A stretch of 64,000 nucleotides of DNA from Paenibacillus sp. FSL H8-0537. GTDB lineage: Bacteria > Bacillota > Bacilli > Paenibacillales > Paenibacillaceae. The translations under genes and the position numbers were made by a program. Below are positions 61,715-64,000 of this stretch, one piece after another. The stretch is taken from NCBI RefSeq assembly GCF_038051995.1, contig NZ_CP150290.1, positions 4,454,001 to 4,518,000 of the forward strand, in the 5' to 3' direction. Within the stretch, counting starts at the first letter, position 1, and each line of letters begins with the position of its first letter. A model generated the notes under the pieces. That model was not told the origin of the DNA and searched no databases. It saw only the letters and a list, made by a program, of their open reading frames with translations.

Positions 61715-62740
61715 TCATTTATACCAACGGGCCAAAAATGCAGCCATATCTTTAGAAATCATATCTACCAAACTCATTACCTTGCCATACTCCATCCGCG
61801 TGGGACCAAGGATGCCGATTGTTCCGAGCGGCTGCCCGTCAACCGAATAAGAAGCAGTAATCAAGCTGCAGCTGGCAATCGCCAGATTATCATTTTCCGT
61901 CCCGATGCGCACTTGTATGCCTGAAGGCAAGGAGGAAAACATTTTCATCACGGCTGGCGTTTCTTCCAGCAAATCCAAAATCGTTTTTACCTTGTCAACA
62001 TCTTTGAATTCCGGCTGCGTCAGCATGTTCGTCGTTCCACTTAGGAACAGGCGATGATCGTTATCAGGCTGCAGCGCCTGATCCAGTACGCTCAGCACTT
62101 CCTCGCAATGATCGACGTAACGCTCAAGCTCCTGACCGACCTCCAGATAAAGCTTGGATTTCAAGCGGACTAACGGAATGCCGACAAGCTTCGTATTCAA
62201 AATATGAACGACCTTCTCCAGCTCCTCCATCTTCACCTCAGACGGCAGCGTAATCGTGCGATTCTCGACGCGCCCTGTATTGGTGACAATGATGGCGACC
62301 GCAGAACGCTCATCCAGCGGCACGAGGCTGAAATGCTTCAGCGATGTATTGAACAGCTCCGGGCCCAGCAAAATCGACGTGTAGTTCGTCAGGCTGGACA
62401 ATATCGATGCTGCATGCTGAATAGCCTGCTCCATCTGGCTCATCTGCTCGCTGAAAAAAGAACGAACCTTCGTCATATCGGCATCGTTCAATTCTTCCAT
62501 CCGCATCAGATGATCGACGTAATAGCGATAGCCTTTAGTAGAAGGAATCCGACCTGCCGACGTATGTGGCTGCTCCAGAAAACCAAGCTCCTCCAAATCC
62601 GCCATTTCATTACGAATGGTAGCTGGGCTGAAGCCAACATCACCGCGCTTAGAAATACTGCGTGAACCGACCGGCTCGGCCGAGCGGATATAATCATCTA
62701 CGATAGCTGTTAAAATCATTCGCTGTCTATCCGTCAACAT
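61715..62740 (-). CDS. hrcA: Heat-inducible transcription repressor HrcA
   Basis: It represses the class I heat-shock operon by binding CIRCE, with activity tuned by GroEL. It is 341 aa. The N-terminal winged helix MLTDRQRMILTAIVDDYIRSAEPVGSR includes RGDVGFSPATIRNEMADLEELGFLEQPHTSAGRIPSTKGYRYYVD, the recognition region. The ATG at 62740 follows GGAGGGAATGCGC; upstream starts at 62746 and 62755 overlap the ribosome site. It is the first gene of the operon and autoregulated by the CIRCE site in its leader. Confidence 0.97.
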   Translation of the reverse strand: MLTDRQRMILTAIVDDYIRSAEPVGSRSISKRGDVGFSPATIRNEMADLEELGFLEQPHTSAGRIPSTKGYRYYVDHLMRMEELNDADMTKVRSFFSEQMSQMEQAIQHAASILSSLTNYTSILLGPELFNTSLKHFSLVPLDERSAVAIIVTNTGRVENRTITLPSEVKMEELEKVVHILNTKLVGIPLVRLKSKLYLEVGQELERYVDHCEEVLSVLDQALQPDNDHRLFLSGTTNMLTQPEFKDVDKVKTILDLLEETPAVMKMFSSLPSGIQVRIGTENDNLAIASCSLITASYSVDGQPLGTIGILGPTRMEYGKVMSLVDMISKDMAAFLARWYK

Positions 62741-62771
62741 GCGCATTCCCTCCAAGTCATCGGCTTTGTCA

Positions 62772-62798
62772 TTAGCACTCGTCTTGATTGAGTGCTAA
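62772..62798. promoter_or_regulatory. CIRCE operator of the hrcA-dnaK operon
   Basis: TTAGCACTC-N9-GAGTGCTAA, a perfect match to the CIRCE consensus, just downstream of the predicted start site and upstream of hrcA. Confidence 0.97.
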
Positions 62799-62808
62799 TC
62801 GTTAATAC

Positions 62809-62849
62809 AAAAATACCAAACCCGCTTGAGCATTGTCAAGTGAGTTTGG
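62809..62849. terminator. Terminator hairpin overlapping the hrcA promoter
   Basis: CCAAAC pairs with GTTTGG and CGCTTGA with TCAAGTG (one C-A mismatch between them) around GCATTG. T-rich tails follow on both strands (TATTTTTG on minus, CATTTTTAG on plus). On the minus strand it would end the truncated gene at 62927. Confidence 0.75.
62810..62839 (-). promoter_or_regulatory. Sigma-A promoter of the hrcA operon
   Basis: TTGACA (62834-62839), 18-bp spacer ending TGG, TATTTT (62810-62815) on the minus strand; the extended -10 TGG helps. The start would fall near 62803, a few bases before CIRCE. The -35 lies within the stem-loop of the terminator at 62809-62849. Confidence 0.75.
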
Positions 62850-62926
62850 CATTTTTAGTTAGCCTATTTTATTTTCAGCCACTTGTTAACACTAAGTATC
62901 CATCTATTGATACGTTAAAAAAAGGA

Positions 62927-63036
62927 TTACTTAGTCACTTTTATAATCAATACCTTTGCATTGTCCCAATCACCGTAGTTAGGTACCAAAGTTAATTCTA
63001 CTGTACCTGCCGCAGTTCCCACTACACTATTATCTG
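62927..63036 (-). pseudogene. Probable 3' remnant of a gene (35 codons)
   Basis: An open minus-strand frame ending in TAA (62927-62929) encodes DNSVVGTAAGTVELTLVPN, then YGDWDNAKVLIIKVTK. It looks like the beta-rich C-terminal end of an exported protein. It runs without a stop into the inverted-repeat segment beginning at 63037, has no start codon with a ribosome site, and is followed by a terminator. I cannot name the family. Confidence 0.4.
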
Positions 63037-63471
63037 TTAGGATGTGTATGCAAACGAGAGCCCCTGCTGCTCCCTGCTTAGTGCGTATTCGGATTCCTTT
63101 TTTGTGGACTGAGGTTCCGCTATTCTGGATTTCGCTCCCATTTCGGGCCTTAAGCGGACAGGAGATCCGCTATTGCCTTCATAATCCTCTCAAAATGACG
63201 ATGGGCAGCGCATTAGCGGCTCCTGAGTCCGCAACCTTTGCCAAAACCTGCGATTCAGTTGAAATAGCGACTGCTGTGTCCTCCAAATCTATGTTTGTGT
63301 CTTCGCGAAGGGAGCAAACCCCTAAAACGAGCAGCAATAAGCTGCCTTTTGGTAAGTAGGTTCATATTATTCACATTTATGAGTTGTGCCATTCCCGGTA
63401 GTAGATGGAAGGCCTTTGAACACTGGCTTCCATCGGAATCCAACTCGCTTGCGTTTGCATACACGTCCTAG
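63037..63471. repeat. ~430-bp segment with terminal inverted repeats
   Basis: TAGGATGTGTATGCAAACGAGAG (63038-63060) and, inverted, TAGGACGTGTATGCAAACGCAAG (63448-63470) match at all but about three bases. The segment holds no transposase gene. Short open frames inside have no ribosome site. No clear target duplication was found. It may be a small non-autonomous element or a recombination scar. Confidence 0.5.
63111..63284. repeat. Degenerate tandem units with AGCGGA...TCCGCT foldbacks
   Basis: Variants of TTAGCGGACAGGAGATCCGCTATT occur at about 63114, 63151, 63213 and 63264, spaced about 40-60 bp. Two can fold (AGCGGA-CAGGAGA-TCCGCT; AGCGG-CTCCTGAGT-CCGC). Units are diverged and lie inside the inverted-repeat segment. 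Confidence 0.45.
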
Positions 63472-63501
63472 TTCCTTCATAACTCGTAAAAAAACCCGAT
63501 A

Positions 63502-63537
63502 AAAAAAGAATATTCCCATTTTGGAAATATTCTTTTT
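63502..63537 (-). terminator. Intrinsic terminator of the GNAT gene
   Basis: AAAAAGAATATTcCC pairs with GGaAATATTCTTTTT around ATTTT. A T7 run follows on the minus strand and T5 on the plus strand, so it could work both ways. Confidence 0.85.
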
Positions 63538-63578
63538 CATCAGGCTTGCATGAAAGCATTAATATGATTTAAAAACCT

Positions 63579-64000
63579 TTACTCCAGCACTTTCAAAACG
63601 GCAATTTCATCGCAAGCATTCTGCTTCGGACAGTTGACGCAATCGGTCCATACCTTTTCTGGAAAGATTTCTTTATCTACGACCGTAAACCCATTCCGCA
63701 GAAAAAAAGCGACCTCGTACGTCAGCGCCATTACCTTCGTAATGCCCTGTTCCTTCGCCGCAGCAAGCAAGCCGTCAACGAGCTTGCTGCCTATGCCCAG
63801 ACCCTTGTAGCCATCCGACATGCCAAGTGACCGGATCTCCACCAAATTATCGCCGAGCTTCGTCAGCGAGCCGCAGCCAACAACCTGGTCGCCTACTTCC
63901 GCTACAATAAAAGAATTTATCGAATACTCAAGCATATACCGGGTACGGGGCAGCATGATCCCTTTCTCTGCATAGCCTTGAATTAAATCAAACAATACGT
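63579..64000 (-). CDS. GNAT-family N-acetyltransferase (partial, cut by window end)
   Basis: The minus frame is open to the window edge. The visible 138 residues end at the stop at 63579 and lack the N terminus, which in relatives begins a few residues earlier. It resembles the ArgA-like N-acetyltransferases: FDLIQGYAEKGIMLPRTRYMLE, then the acetyl-CoA loop LGMSDGYKGLGIGSKLVDGLLAAAKEQG (R/G-x-x-G-x-G variant), and a C-terminal Cys cluster DCVNCPKQNACDE. N-acetylglutamate synthesis is possible but not proven. Confidence 0.85.
   Translation of the reverse strand, partial: VLFDLIQGYAEKGIMLPRTRYMLEYSINSFIVAEVGDQVVGCGSLTKLGDNLVEIRSLGMSDGYKGLGIGSKLVDGLLAAAKEQGITKVMALTYEVAFFLRNGFTVVDKEIFPEKVWTDCVNCPKQNACDEIAVLKVLE

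Noticed and set aside
63042-63359. Plus-strand frame of 105 codons in the same segment
   Set aside because: No ribosome site; low-quality composition (Pro/Ser/Cys rich) and overlap with the degenerate repeats suggest chance.
63255-63464. Minus-strand frame of 69 codons inside the inverted-repeat segment
   Set aside because: It starts within the inverted repeat, has no ribosome site, and its product resembles nothing I know. More likely non-coding.
1-64000. CRISPR arrays, prophage, transposase genes, tRNA or rRNA genes
   Set aside because: None were seen. The regularly spaced repeats present are hairpin units of about 100 bp in short tandem pairs, not repeat-spacer arrays.

Overview
The window looks like a chromosomal segment of a low-to-mid GC, endospore-forming Firmicute, most likely a Paenibacillus-type Bacillales. 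This is inferred from gene content and gene order only. It carries yqfC and yqfD, hrcA with a CIRCE element, a T-box in front of glyQS, type-B RNase P RNA, addAB, floA with an NfeD partner, and a nearly complete copy of the Bacillus subtilis yqeU-to-yqfO gene order. Almost every gene from about 4.7 kb onward is on the minus strand. The plus-strand exceptions are relP, the subtilase, and the Na/Pi-type transporter.

Layout. 1-5.2 kb: an ABC ATPase cut by the window edge, the small alarmone synthetase relP, small conserved proteins (a DUF1540-like protein and YpuI), a secreted or anchored subtilase, and a DUF488 protein. 5.2-5.9 kb: two tandem copies of a ~100-bp repeat followed by rnpB. 5.95-16.6 kb: the sigA macro-operon read right to left, T-box-glyQ-glyS-ppsR-yqxD-dnaG-sigA-membrane protein-trmK-yqfO. 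16.6-25.7 kb: an accessory block between recO and glyQ. It holds a cytoplasmic-type pectinesterase, a 33-codon leader ORF, a LacI-family regulator, an oligosaccharide ABC importer (lipoprotein plus two permeases), a secreted pectate lyase and a DHA2 drug exporter. Two cre sites and a perfect LacI-type palindrome sit in its promoter regions. 25.8-38 kb: the conserved chain rpsU-yqeY-nfeD-floA-(hypothetical)-yqfC-yqfD-phoH-pgpH-ybeY-dgkA-cdd-era-yqzL-recO. 38-53 kb: an FAD oxidoreductase, a polysaccharide deacetylase, a HIT protein, a membrane-anchored unknown, addAB, an RlmI-like methyltransferase, a Na/Pi-type transporter and a Nudix hydrolase. 53-62.8 kb: the heat-shock and translation operon hrcA-grpE-dnaK-dnaJ-(62-aa unknown)-prmA-M50 protease-rsmE-mtaB. 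62.8-64 kb: a gene remnant, a small inverted-repeat-bounded segment, and a GNAT acetyltransferase cut by the window end.

How the genes work together. Most of the window is household machinery: replication priming, sigma factor, tRNA and rRNA modification, protein folding and DNA repair. In the accessory block, the secreted lyase would cut pectin outside the cell. The importer would bring in oligogalacturonides, and the intracellular esterase would remove methyl groups. CcpA and the LacI-type regulator are the probable control inputs.

The least explained features are non-coding. They are a ~100-bp two-hairpin repeat present about 4.6 times at three intergenic sites, a 116-bp palindromic element between dnaK and dnaJ, the hrcA promoter embedded in a terminator hairpin, and a ~430-bp inverted-repeat segment abutting what looks like a beheaded gene. 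yqxD appears to need an ATT start codon. No CRISPR array, prophage or transposase gene was seen.
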